Assembly (NCBI GenBank): GCA_001045525.1
Contig: LDWW01000003.1
Coordinates: 1-64,000, forward strand
Length of the DNA stretch: 64,000 nucleotides
Direction of reading: 5' to 3'
DNA from: Chitinispirillum alkaliphilum
Lineage (GTDB): Bacteria; Fibrobacterota; Chitinivibrionia; Chitinivibrionales; Chitinispirillaceae
The notes beneath the pieces are model-generated. The model was given only the letters and a program-made list of their open reading frames with translations. It did not search any database and was not told the DNA's origin. Numbering within the stretch: position 1 is the first letter of the stretch; every line of letters starts with the position of its first letter. The translations under genes were made by a program, and so were the position numbers. Positions 35,324 through 43,913 of the stretch are shown piece by piece.

Positions 35324-36481
35324 GTGGAAAGAACTGTAGTTCATATAAATATAGTCAATTTTTATGTTTCTGTGGCCAGGATGCTTCAGCCCCGGATCAT
35401 GAGCTACCCGGTAGCGGTGGTGAGCCCCGGGGCAGGCCGGAGGGTTGTGCTCGATGTTTCCTCTGAAGCTGCCCAGGCCGGGGTAAGAAAGGGTATGGCT
35501 GCAGAGGCCGCCTTGCGTATATGCAGAGACCTGGTGATTACCCATCCTGTTCCCGCTGCCTATGAGAAGGTTGAACAGGTTCTTATGGAAAGGGCCTGCA
35601 CTGTTTCTCCCAGGGCAGAAATCGCCGGTCCCGGACACCTCTTTGTTGATGTCACGGGAACCAGACGCCTTTTGGGCAGTGCGGTTGATGTCGGTGACCG
35701 GTTAAGCAAAAGTATAAAGGAGCAGCTGAGTTTTGAGAGTGCAGTAGGGGTGGCTTCCAATCGTCTGGTCAGTAAAATAGCCACCAGGGTAATTAAGCCC
35801 AAAGGACTCTGCAGTGTGATTAATGGCTGCGAAGAGGAGTTTATGGCCCCGCTTTCTGTGTATCTTCTGCCCGGGCTCGAGAAACACCTTCTGATGAAAC
35901 TGCTTCAGTTTAATATCCGTTTTAACAATCAAATCTTTGAAATTTCGGCATCAGATCTTGCTGCCGCCCTGGGGCCATCGGCACACGAAATCTGCACCCT
36001 GGCAAGGGGTATCGATCAAACCATAGTGCGGGAGATTGTGCAGCCCCCTCCTGTCGTACAGGAACAGATTGTTTTAAAGGAGCAAACCAATGATGAAAAT
36101 CAGATTGCAGCTGCGCTGTTTACCATGATATCCCGGGCTGGTGTCCGGATCAGAAAAATGGGCCTTGCCGCAGGGAATCTCTTTTTGCGTATTACCTATG
36201 CCGATGGATCGGTGGCGTGGAGAAAAATAAAACTTTCGCCTCCTGTGCGGGGAGATCTGACCCTGTTTGAAACTGCCCACCTGTTGCTTAAAAAAATGTG
36301 CTCCCGCAGGGTGCGCCTTGCACGGCTGGACATGAAAGTAACCGATCTGACTTTCCCGTATGGCCAGACCGATCTTTTTCAGGACTGTGAAAAAGAGGAA
36401 AACCTTATGAGTGCGCTGGATTCAATACGGGATAGTTTCGGGGAGGGGTCGATAAAATTCTGGGGCAGAAGCGGGGGATGA
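35324..36481 (+). CDS. imuB: ImuB-like, catalytically inactive Y-family polymerase homologue
   Basis: 385 aa starting at GTG. The fold is that of DinB, but the metal-binding acidic residues are lost: DinB's HIDMDAFFASVE corresponds to HINIVNFYVSVA, and SIDEAFLDVTG corresponds to AGPGHLFVDVTG. This is the hallmark of ImuB, a non-polymerising scaffold of the ImuB-DnaE2 mutasome. The palm/fingers core (GVASNRLVSKIATRVIKPKG, LLPGLEKHLLMKL) is kept. Near the end, QTDLF matches a beta-clamp-binding QxxLF motif, followed by the ALDSIRDSFGEGSI tail. dnaE2 starts 13 bases downstream. ImuA, normally a third partner, is not in the window. Confidence 0.85.
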   Translation: MERTVVHINIVNFYVSVARMLQPRIMSYPVAVVSPGAGRRVVLDVSSEAAQAGVRKGMAAEAALRICRDLVITHPVPAAYEKVEQVLMERACTVSPRAEIAGPGHLFVDVTGTRRLLGSAVDVGDRLSKSIKEQLSFESAVGVASNRLVSKIATRVIKPKGLCSVINGCEEEFMAPLSVYLLPGLEKHLLMKLLQFNIRFNNQIFEISASDLAAALGPSAHEICTLARGIDQTIVREIVQPPPVVQEQIVLKEQTNDENQIAAALFTMISRAGVRIRKMGLAAGNLFLRITYADGSVAWRKIKLSPPVRGDLTLFETAHLLLKKMCSRRVRLARLDMKVTDLTFPYGQTDLFQDCEKEENLMSALDSIRDSFGEGSIKFWGRSGG

Positions 36482-36494
36482 GCTTTGTGTGTAG

Positions 36495-39400
36495 ATGTAT
36501 CCAACGGATCTGTTTAAAAAATTTACCCTTCAGCGGGGTTTTGTCCGTTCCTTTTCTCCTTTCTGCTGCGTGCAGGGATTGATGCTTTCTATGTCTGTTC
36601 TGTTGAGTGTGGTCAGTAATTTTTCGCTTCTCAGGGGTGTATTGTCTCCGGAGCAGATTTGCAGAAGAGCAAAAGAGCTTAGTTATACCGCCGTTGCACT
36701 TACCGACACCGATAATCTCTACGGTCTTCCGGAATTTCTCTCCGGCTGCAGGGATTATGGTCTTCGCGCCATTATTGCTTCGCAGCTGAGTTGTTCTGCT
36801 GGAACAGTACTGCTTTATGCCCGCGGGAATGATGGATACCGCAATCTCTGCCGCATTATCAGCGAAAAGCACTGCAGTGAGAAATTCGATATTCATGAAT
36901 CGATAAAAAAAGATTCTTCCGGCCTCTGCGGGGTCAGCAATGAGCGTCAGGTGATTTCTTCGCTTCATGGAATTCTGCCACTCTACTACCGTATAACATC
37001 CCTTAAAGCGGTACCTGCCTGGGTTAAAGAGCTCAATATGAAATCGCTTGTGATACCTCAGGCGGTTTTCTCTCATGCCTCTCAATACCAGACCCATCGA
37101 TTACTCAGGGCGATCTCGCTCAATACGACTCTTTCAGCGCTCAGCTCTGATCAGCTGTTTCCGTGTGATGCGCTTATGCGTTCCCCCCAGCAGATATACG
37201 ACAGATTTGAAGTATTTGAGGAGGCGCTTCAAACCACCAGACAATTTGGAGAAAATCTCTTTTCCAGAGATGATTTCGGGCAGTTTATTATGCCGGTGTT
37301 TCCGGATTCCCATCCAAATTCAGCAGAAGTGCTGCGGAAAAAAGCCTTTGAAGGAGCAAAATGGAGGTATGGAGAGCTCTCTGAGGCGGTGGTGAAAAGA
37401 CTCGGCTATGAGCTTGAACTCATAGAGAGTAAGGGTTTTTGCGACTATTTCCTGGTTGTGGATGATATCGTAAAACAATCCCCCCGGACCTGTGGCAGGG
37501 GATCGGGGGCGGCAAGTATTGTGGCATTTTGTCTTGGAATCACCAATGTTGACCCTATCCGCTATAATCTGATGTTTGAGCGGTTTCTCAACCCCGGACG
37601 CACCGATCCGCCCGATATCGACATTGACTTTGCCTGGGATGAACGTGACGAGGTGCTTCGTTATGTTTTTGAGAGATACGGGGAGGAGCATACCGCCATG
37701 ATCGCCACGCATCAGACCTTTGGCACCCGTATGGCCATACGGGAGACTGCCCGTGTGTACGGGTGTACAGAGCAGGAGATCAGTGATGTAACCAGAAAGA
37801 TTCCCTGGTTTGCACAATTATGCCAGGATGACAGTCAGCTTGAGGATGAGTTACGATCATTGCCGGTTGCAAGGGATCTCAGTCTCGATCCGCCCTGGCC
37901 GCAAATTCTTTCGGAAGCCAAAAAGATAATCGGTATGCCCAGTGGCATTGGTACCCACTGCGGGGGAGTGGTTATCACTCCCGGGCCAATCAGGGAAATG
38001 GCCCCTGTGCAGTATTCGGCCAAGGGGTTTCCCATAGTTCAGTGGGAGAAGGATGGGGCAGAAGCGATGGGGCTTGTAAAGATCGATCTTCTGGGCAACA
38101 GGTCTCTGGCGGTTATCAGGGATGCTATCGCCAATATACAAGAGGAGGGGGTGGAGTTTGATGAAAACAGCTGGGACCCTCAGAGTGATCCCCAAACAAT
38201 GGATCTTTTTGCCCGGGGGGAGAGTATGGGGGTTTTTTATGTGGAATCTCCGGCTATGCGTCTTCTTCAGAAAAAAAGCGGCAGGGGTGATTTTGAGCAT
38301 CTGGTGATTCATTCATCTATAATCCGTCCTGCGGCGAATGCATATATCAGAAAATATCTGGAGCGGCTTCACGGAGCATCCTTTGAGGTTCTTCACCCGG
38401 TTTTTAAAGAGGTGCTCAGCGAGACATTTGGTATCATGGTCTATCAGGAGGATGTCTCCAGGGTGGCCATGGCTCTGGCCGGATTTTCATCCGAAGATGC
38501 TGATATGCTCAGAAAAATCGTATCCAAAAAGGCCCGTAACAGGCGTTTTGAAGACTATAAACAGAAATTTTTCCACGGTGCAGCTGCACGGGGTGTTTCA
38601 AAGAGTATCATACAGGAAATATGGAATATGATGCTTTCCTTTTCCGGGTATTCATTCTGCAAACCCCATTCTGCAAGTTATGTGCAGGTTTCTTTTCAGT
38701 CTGCATACCTGAAGGTGCACTATCCGGCTTCATTTATGGCGGCTGTGCTCTCAAACTACGGGGGGTATTATTCGACTCAGGCGTATATCAGCGAAGCGAT
38801 GCGGCTTGGCATAAAGGTTTTCCCTCCGGATGTGAATCTCAGTCAGATCAACTACAGAGCTGCTGGAAACACTCTTTTTGTGGGGCTGTGTCAGATAAAG
38901 GGGCTCACTCATAACGCACAGAACAGAATCGTAGAGAGGCGCCGGTGTGATGGCCCCTACAGAGATATGACCGATTTTATGAAAAGAACGAATCTGGATG
39001 AAACCGACATGGAACGGCTTCTCTACGCGGGGGCTTTTGATAATCTTTGCAGGAATATCAACCGTTCCCAGCAGTTCTGGCAGATGAGAAGCTTTTATCT
39101 GGGCGGCAGATCCGGTGGTTCTTTGCCCGGGCTCAAACCGCTAACGCAGGCTCAGTATCTCTCATATCAGTATAAAACCATAGGGTTTCTCACCCCGCAT
39201 CATCCGGTTACCTATGTGCGGTACCATGCCCGGAATTCATGTATAAAGATAGGGCAGATCGATGGCTGTTTGGGCAAAATGGTCACATTTTTAGGCTGGT
39301 GCATAACGTCAAAGACCGTTTTTACCAAAACCGGTGATGACATGGTTTTTGTCACCTTTGAGGATGAAAGCGGTTTGTGCGAAGGGGTATTGTTCCCCGA

Positions 39401-39542
39401 TGTGTATAAAAGATATGCATGGCTCATTGCTCATCACACGGTGGTACTGGTAAAGGGAAAGGTAACTGAGGAGTTTGGGGTGAAGACTGTGGAGATATCA
39501 TGGTTGGGGAGGGTGAGGAGGGTCGAGAGGTTGAGAGGTTGA
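36495..39542 (+). CDS. dnaE2: DnaE2-like error-prone DNA polymerase III alpha
   Basis: 1015 aa at most, about the length of DnaE2 and shorter than replicative DnaE. The catalytic Asp pair is in PPDIDIDFAWDERDEV, and AMGLVKIDLLGNRSLAVI provides the third region. A PHP-like N-terminus reads VVSNFSLLRG where DnaE has HLHVHSHYSLL, so PHP metal ligands are lost. HhH (FSFCKPHSASYVQVSFQS) and OB (KTGDDMVFVTFEDESGLCEGVLFP) regions are typical. It does translesion synthesis with ImuB. The start may be 36495, 36582 or 36591; the conserved part begins at MSVLLSVVSN (36591). The last codons are repeat-like. Confidence 0.9.
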   Translation: MYPTDLFKKFTLQRGFVRSFSPFCCVQGLMLSMSVLLSVVSNFSLLRGVLSPEQICRRAKELSYTAVALTDTDNLYGLPEFLSGCRDYGLRAIIASQLSCSAGTVLLYARGNDGYRNLCRIISEKHCSEKFDIHESIKKDSSGLCGVSNERQVISSLHGILPLYYRITSLKAVPAWVKELNMKSLVIPQAVFSHASQYQTHRLLRAISLNTTLSALSSDQLFPCDALMRSPQQIYDRFEVFEEALQTTRQFGENLFSRDDFGQFIMPVFPDSHPNSAEVLRKKAFEGAKWRYGELSEAVVKRLGYELELIESKGFCDYFLVVDDIVKQSPRTCGRGSGAASIVAFCLGITNVDPIRYNLMFERFLNPGRTDPPDIDIDFAWDERDEVLRYVFERYGEEHTAMIATHQTFGTRMAIRETARVYGCTEQEISDVTRKIPWFAQLCQDDSQLEDELRSLPVARDLSLDPPWPQILSEAKKIIGMPSGIGTHCGGVVITPGPIREMAPVQYSAKGFPIVQWEKDGAEAMGLVKIDLLGNRSLAVIRDAIANIQEEGVEFDENSWDPQSDPQTMDLFARGESMGVFYVESPAMRLLQKKSGRGDFEHLVIHSSIIRPAANAYIRKYLERLHGASFEVLHPVFKEVLSETFGIMVYQEDVSRVAMALAGFSSEDADMLRKIVSKKARNRRFEDYKQKFFHGAAARGVSKSIIQEIWNMMLSFSGYSFCKPHSASYVQVSFQSAYLKVHYPASFMAAVLSNYGGYYSTQAYISEAMRLGIKVFPPDVNLSQINYRAAGNTLFVGLCQIKGLTHNAQNRIVERRRCDGPYRDMTDFMKRTNLDETDMERLLYAGAFDNLCRNINRSQQFWQMRSFYLGGRSGGSLPGLKPLTQAQYLSYQYKTIGFLTPHHPVTYVRYHARNSCIKIGQIDGCLGKMVTFLGWCITSKTVFTKTGDDMVFVTFEDESGLCEGVLFPDVYKRYAWLIAHHTVVLVKGKVTEEFGVKTVEISWLGRVRRVERLRG

Positions 39543-39854
39543 GTGAGGAGGGTCGAGTGAGGAGAGAGTCGAGTGAAGAGAGGGTCGAGTGAAGAGAGGG
39601 TCGAGTGAAGAGAGGGTCGAGTGAGGAGGGTCGAGTGAAGAGAGGGTCGAGTGTCGAGAGGGTCGAGTGAAGAGAGGGTCGAGTGAAGAGAGGGTCGAGT
39701 GAAGAGAGGGTCGAGTGAAGAGAGGGTCGAGTGAAGAGAGGGTCGAGTGAAGAGAGGGTCGAGTGAAGAGAGGGGCGAGTGAAGAGAGGGGCGAGTGAAG
39801 AGAGGGTCGAGTGAAGAGAGGGGCGAGTGAAGAGAGGGGCGAGTGAAGAGAGGG
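39543..39854 (+). repeat. 16-bp tandem array (gtcgagtgaagagagg), ~19 copies
   Basis: The unit varies slightly (tcgagtgaag/gcgagtgaag, with some gtgaggagg). It starts in the last codons of dnaE2 and ends before ATATGCAGCACTG. Purine-rich on the plus strand. On the minus strand it reads as an artificial 'SLHSPLSS' frame. Confidence 0.9.
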
Positions 39855-40069
39855 ATATGCAGCACTGTTTTTGGAGGGGGGAGTGTTAAGATTTTTGTGT
39901 GATGCGAGTTATATACTATTACTGTTGAGCGGCAATGCCCCTGTGAGTCTATGAATTTAGTTAAAAATTTGCCCATAACTATCTGAGGAGTATATTTTGT
40001 ATATGTTTGAAAGTTATAATACCTGATAGTGATCTATTATTTAATTGTTTAAGTGAAAGCGGGGCAAAA
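39855..40069. other. Upstream region of secreted-protein gene
   Basis: No gene. The region is AT-rich near its right end and may hold a promoter for the gene at 40070, but no box pair is convincing. Confidence 0.35.
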
Positions 40070-41242
40070 ATGAACCGAAGAAAAATCAACCGTGTAGGTG
40101 TTGCGGTGATGATGTTTTTGACATTAACTGTAACAGTTTTTCCCGTGCAGGCGCGTGACATGCTCGCACGATACATTAACGATGTAAAAGCAGGACCATC
40201 GATTTATTACACGCCTGAGGCAGCACAGTACTATCACAGAACCGCCGGGCTTTCGGTTTCAGCCGACAGAAATGCAGCCGAGAAAAGTTACGAGGCAATG
40301 ATTAAACTCGCTGAAATGGGTATGGTTTCTTCACCGGCGATCCCTACAATTGTTGACAAATTCCCAACTGCAGTGCATGTGTCCACTGTTTCCGGAGCAA
40401 GATTTACAGGTAATGAACCTTTTGAAGACTGGTTAAGTGCATTCATCGTTTCTGCCAAAAACAACTTCCTGCTCTCAGCACCATTTCTAAACATTGAGAC
40501 TATGAATATATGTGAATCATTCATAGAGGTTTCACATACTACTGATTTCAGGGAAAGAAGCCCTGCATCCGGTAACACTATCCGATCTGCAGTTGTGGAC
40601 ATTAACATCATCTTCAAGGTTCATGTGGGTGCCTGCATGCTTTCCAGAATAACAGGGATAAGCGGGATTACATCTGCTGAAGGATGGCGTCACTGGCTCA
40701 ATGAAAACAGACACACCGTGTCAGGCGTCGATACTGCTCCTACTCATATTGCACCGCATGTTCATGGTCATTCCAACCTTAAAGACTTTGTGGAAAATGG
40801 ACGTTATCGTCTGATGATGGTTTCACGTCAGGACATCGAAGGAGAAGTTATTTCTGTTGATGGTGATGAAATCATCTTCCATACCACAGAGGACAGACGT
40901 TTCCGTCTGAACAGAAATCAGATATTCAGAAGCCGTCTTTTGGCTCTTCCCGAGCAGAATCCCGAACAATCTCAGCAACAGGGGGCCCGGCCAGTTCAGA
41001 CTTCACAGACAACCACTACTACCACAAGAACTGTAGATGGGGAGCAACAGGGCAGAATATGGGCTTTTGAGGATCTCAATCTCCTGAGGGAAAATACAGA
41101 ATTGAGAGTTAGGCTGAATAATGGTTCACTTCTGATCGGAACACTACACAGTTTCGATAATAATGTGCTTACAGTTGAGATGCTTGGGCTTAGAATCCCA
41201 TTAAGAAATTCTGTCGTTGAGGAGATTGTTGTTTTCAGGTAA
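40070..41242 (+). CDS. Exported protein with C-terminal SH3/Sm-like domain
   Basis: 390 aa from ATG 40070; the ATG-like start at 40007 adds 21 residues before the signal peptide. Residues 1-30 (VGVAVMMFLTLTVTVFPVQA) are a signal peptide with probable cleavage after VQA. The N-terminal half (HRTAGLSVSADRNAAEK...) is helical. A Gln/Thr-rich linker (QSQQQGARPVQTSQTTTTTTRT) leads to a final domain with LRVRLNNGSLLIGTLHSFDNNVLTVEMLGLRIPL, resembling an Sm/SH3 barrel. Another similar hairpin (EGEVISVDGDEIIFHTTEDRRFRLNR) precedes the linker. Family unknown. A terminator follows. Confidence 0.7.
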   Translation: MNRRKINRVGVAVMMFLTLTVTVFPVQARDMLARYINDVKAGPSIYYTPEAAQYYHRTAGLSVSADRNAAEKSYEAMIKLAEMGMVSSPAIPTIVDKFPTAVHVSTVSGARFTGNEPFEDWLSAFIVSAKNNFLLSAPFLNIETMNICESFIEVSHTTDFRERSPASGNTIRSAVVDINIIFKVHVGACMLSRITGISGITSAEGWRHWLNENRHTVSGVDTAPTHIAPHVHGHSNLKDFVENGRYRLMMVSRQDIEGEVISVDGDEIIFHTTEDRRFRLNRNQIFRSRLLALPEQNPEQSQQQGARPVQTSQTTTTTTRTVDGEQQGRIWAFEDLNLLRENTELRVRLNNGSLLIGTLHSFDNNVLTVEMLGLRIPLRNSVVEEIVVFR

Positions 41243-41270
41243 TATGTTGAGAAGGAATAGAGTAAAATGA

Positions 41271-41304
41271 AGGCTCTGCGGAAGAAGGCAGGGCCTTTTT
41301 TTTT
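41271..41304 (+). terminator. Intrinsic terminator
   Basis: AGGCTCTGC (41271-41279) pairs with GCAGGGCCT (41288-41296), with one G-T wobble and an 8-base loop, followed by eight T's. It sits 28 bases after the stop of the exported-protein gene. Confidence 0.8.
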
Positions 41305-41477
41305 GTTGATGGGGAATAGAAAAATGTGAGTTGATATTAGATATTAGTACATACAGATTGTATACTGTTGTGGGTTGGGTGCTACACGCTAAAAACAACC
41401 ATTCAGTAATGACCGTAAACCACTTCTAAAGACTACAAGAGCAGGCAACTTGTTTGCAAATTTTCATCCTCAAACTA

Positions 41478-42551
41478 TCACCCTTTTCGATTCCACTGTG
41501 ATTGCATTGAATAATTTTGGTGGTCTGTTTCTTTGATAACAGCGTTCCACTCATAAGTTGAGGGCCAATTTTTGAAAATCTTCACCAGACCATATATCAA
41601 CCGAAGTGAAAATTTGGTTGGACGTGGTATCCACCCCAATGAGGGTATAAGTTTAGCTGTTATGATATTGTTGGTCTTATCAATTGTATAAAAACCTTCA
41701 ATGCTGCCGGTGGAAGAGTGTGCTTTTATTGTGAATCTTCCTTTACGGTGAGTTGTATCAGGCAATGTCTGCAGGTCAGGAAAAGCCGGTTCGAAACATA
41801 GCTCTACCGGTTGTGTTTCATTGACCCGTGTGATTTTTTCTATTGAAGGTCCCTCTCCTTGGTTCCAGTTTATGTGGATTGTATGTCCATCTTTTTCAAA
41901 TACTTTTGTGACCGCAGGTATCTTGATGGTATCAACCACACCGCTAAATGCAGGGTTCAACAATGCAATGAGTGGTTTGGGACTGTAGCGGGCAAAGTAC
42001 ATTTTACTCCAGTCCATTGGTAACGGGAGTTTATCTGGTTTATGTGTTCTGCCATTTATACCAATTGTTATTTCTGTGTGGTTTTTTCTTACAAAATAGA
42101 AATCATAAAGGAATACCAAAGGCATAGATGAGGGGGATTCTGCAGCATGTCCCATTGGTGCCAGTAAACCGAAGGGTTTACGCTTTTTTGGATTTTTTTC
42201 TCTGACAGTGAGTACAATTTTTCTATCAAGAATATCTGTAAACTCATAGTGAGCCTGCACTCCAAAACTGCTGATCTCGTAAAAGGCCTGAGAGAACTGA
42301 GTTTCAACAATATTTGCAAGACCCTTACCTGTAATGTTGTACTTCTCCGGTCTAAGTGTTAATGATGATTCATGGAACACATCCACTCTACCATCTTTTC
42401 TCCAACCGATAACCAGATGCCCCTTACCGTTAACTGCATCTTCAAATACCTGAGGTTCAAAGCCTATGTAGGTTGAGTCCGGATCATTTTCAATGTTTAC
42501 AAGCAATAGCCTGTTCATGGGGTCTATATTGATTCGAAAAGGATTAATCAT
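41478..42551 (-). CDS. Protein of unknown function
   Basis: 357 aa. No signal peptide (the start is MINPFRINIDPMNRLLLVNIENDPD). The sequence is beta-rich with repeats of short strands (HLVIGWRKDGRVDVFHESSLTLRPEKYNI) and a central YSPKPLIALLNPAFSGV. No motif recognised; it does not look like a membrane protein. It might be a carbohydrate or lipid-binding protein, but that is a guess. It is oriented leftward between a rightward terminator and the next leftward gene 148 bases away. Confidence 0.65.
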   Translation of the reverse strand: MINPFRINIDPMNRLLLVNIENDPDSTYIGFEPQVFEDAVNGKGHLVIGWRKDGRVDVFHESSLTLRPEKYNITGKGLANIVETQFSQAFYEISSFGVQAHYEFTDILDRKIVLTVREKNPKKRKPFGLLAPMGHAAESPSSMPLVFLYDFYFVRKNHTEITIGINGRTHKPDKLPLPMDWSKMYFARYSPKPLIALLNPAFSGVVDTIKIPAVTKVFEKDGHTIHINWNQGEGPSIEKITRVNETQPVELCFEPAFPDLQTLPDTTHRKGRFTIKAHSSTGSIEGFYTIDKTNNIITAKLIPSLGWIPRPTKFSLRLIYGLVKIFKNWPSTYEWNAVIKETDHQNYSMQSQWNRKG

Positions 42552-42699
42552 TAAAACTGTTTTCCTGTAGTTCGAGACGGTTATAAAAAAAGCTGCTTAG
42601 TTTCAAAGTTGGCGTGGTGTTAGTATTTGGAGTGATGGTTAGCAGAAGAAAACTGGAGATTATAATTAATTTCCGAGCTGTATACAGCACTTTTAATAT

Positions 42700-43665
42700 T
42701 TAAAACAGAGAGGCAAAGAGGTCAAGCTGCATATTGGCCGGTTCTTTCTTTTTTTTGGCAGATCTTTCTTCCGGTATTATGACTGTTGTTTTCTGATCTT
42801 CACAGATACCATTTACTCTTATTACATTATAGCTTACAATCTTCTCTACTCCTTCGTTATCGATCTTCTTCTTAATTTCCAGTATACAATCGATTGCTGT
42901 TCCGTTTTTGAAATGAATATCCCCATTCAGTACCATTTTCCTGAACTGTTCCGACTTCATATTGAACGATATCCTTTTTCCGTCATAGATACCTACCCAC
43001 TTAAGATTTCCGTCTTTAAGAACAGGAGAGATTATCGTAATTATGGTGTCAGTTTCTGTTGGATCAAGGTCATCACGGACAAGGACGTGTCTTTTGAACT
43101 GATCACGTGACAAGGCACTTTGGTTTGCGACAATGTACTGCTTGTCATCATCAACCAGTGCAAAAGAAACCCTCTGCACTCTGGGATATTTTTTTAACGC
43201 GGAGTAAAAGTTTGATTTCTTTCTCTTGATTACACTGCTGTGGCTGAGTTCTCTGTTTTTATTCAGAATTTCTGCTTTGAGTGTGTCAAAATCCGGATTT
43301 TGACTTGCAAGTTTTTTGAACTCAGAATTTGTGAAGATTTTTTTGAGGATTTTTTCGGTATTCGTGGAGAGGTCTTTAGTGATGGAAGTGATGAAAATCC
43401 CAGTCGCAAGGGCAGCTATACAGGTCCGGGTAACAGAAGCAATATCACTTTTGTTCTTGCCATCTATCTTAAACCATCTGCGCACACCTGAATCTGTTGC
43501 TGATTCTGTTTCTATAGAAATTCTGGATCCTAGAACAGATGCAACTTCTTTAAGAACGCCAAGAAACTCATACTCACATCTGTTCTGAACAAAAGCATCC
43601 ATGGTATATGAATCGTTATCAAAGCTATAGTGCAGTTCCAGTGTGTTTGCATCAAGTAATGACAT
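42700..43665 (-). CDS. Unknown protein ending in a beta-clamp-like QLDLF motif
   Basis: 321 aa from ATG 43665, preceded by AGGAAGAG; an in-frame GTG at 43698 would add 11 residues. A central stretch (SVTRTCIAALATGIFITSI) is hydrophobic, and later strands (VQRVSFALVDDDKQYIVANQ; GIYDGKRISFNMKSEQFRKMV) suggest a beta-domain. The lysine-rich end (RSAKKKKEPAN) leads to MQLDLFASLF, where QLDLF matches the consensus beta-clamp-binding pentapeptide. Otherwise no family recognised. Leftward, separate from the hisG operon by a terminator. Confidence 0.65.
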   Translation of the reverse strand: MSLLDANTLELHYSFDNDSYTMDAFVQNRCEYEFLGVLKEVASVLGSRISIETESATDSGVRRWFKIDGKNKSDIASVTRTCIAALATGIFITSITKDLSTNTEKILKKIFTNSEFKKLASQNPDFDTLKAEILNKNRELSHSSVIKRKKSNFYSALKKYPRVQRVSFALVDDDKQYIVANQSALSRDQFKRHVLVRDDLDPTETDTIITIISPVLKDGNLKWVGIYDGKRISFNMKSEQFRKMVLNGDIHFKNGTAIDCILEIKKKIDNEGVEKIVSYNVIRVNGICEDQKTTVIIPEERSAKKKKEPANMQLDLFASLF

Positions 43666-43842
43666 TTTCTCTTCCTGTTCATCCTTTTTCTTATTCACGG
43701 AAATCCTGATGTTTATTTTTATTGCAATTCATATTATCAGACAAGCTGAAACGAGCTCTCAGGGTCAAAACATACGGGCCCCGGAAAGGAAACTGGCAGA
43801 AACTCTCATATCCAGAGTAGCCGGGGGAAAAATCGGACTGTC

Positions 43843-43880
43843 TCTCAAAAAAATGATCCTGTCAACAAAAAGACAGGATC
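43843..43880 (-). terminator. Intrinsic terminator for the etf-hisG operon
   Basis: On the minus strand GATCCTGTC and GACAGGATC (plus-strand 43855-43863 and 43872-43880) form a perfect 9-bp stem, followed by ATTTTTTT. It lies 34 bases past the hisG stop. Confidence 0.8.
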
Positions 43881-43913
43881 GCTATATAAAACTTGTTATG
43901 AGTCATGTACAAC

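Noticed and set aside
31831-39854. Tandem arrays as possible CRISPR
   Set aside because: Repeat units are contiguous with no unique spacers, and no cas genes are near.
39434-39976. 180-codon minus-strand frame rich in SLHSPLSSLDPLFTRP repeats
   Set aside because: It is the 16-bp tandem array read on the other strand; no ribosome site and it overlaps the end of dnaE2.
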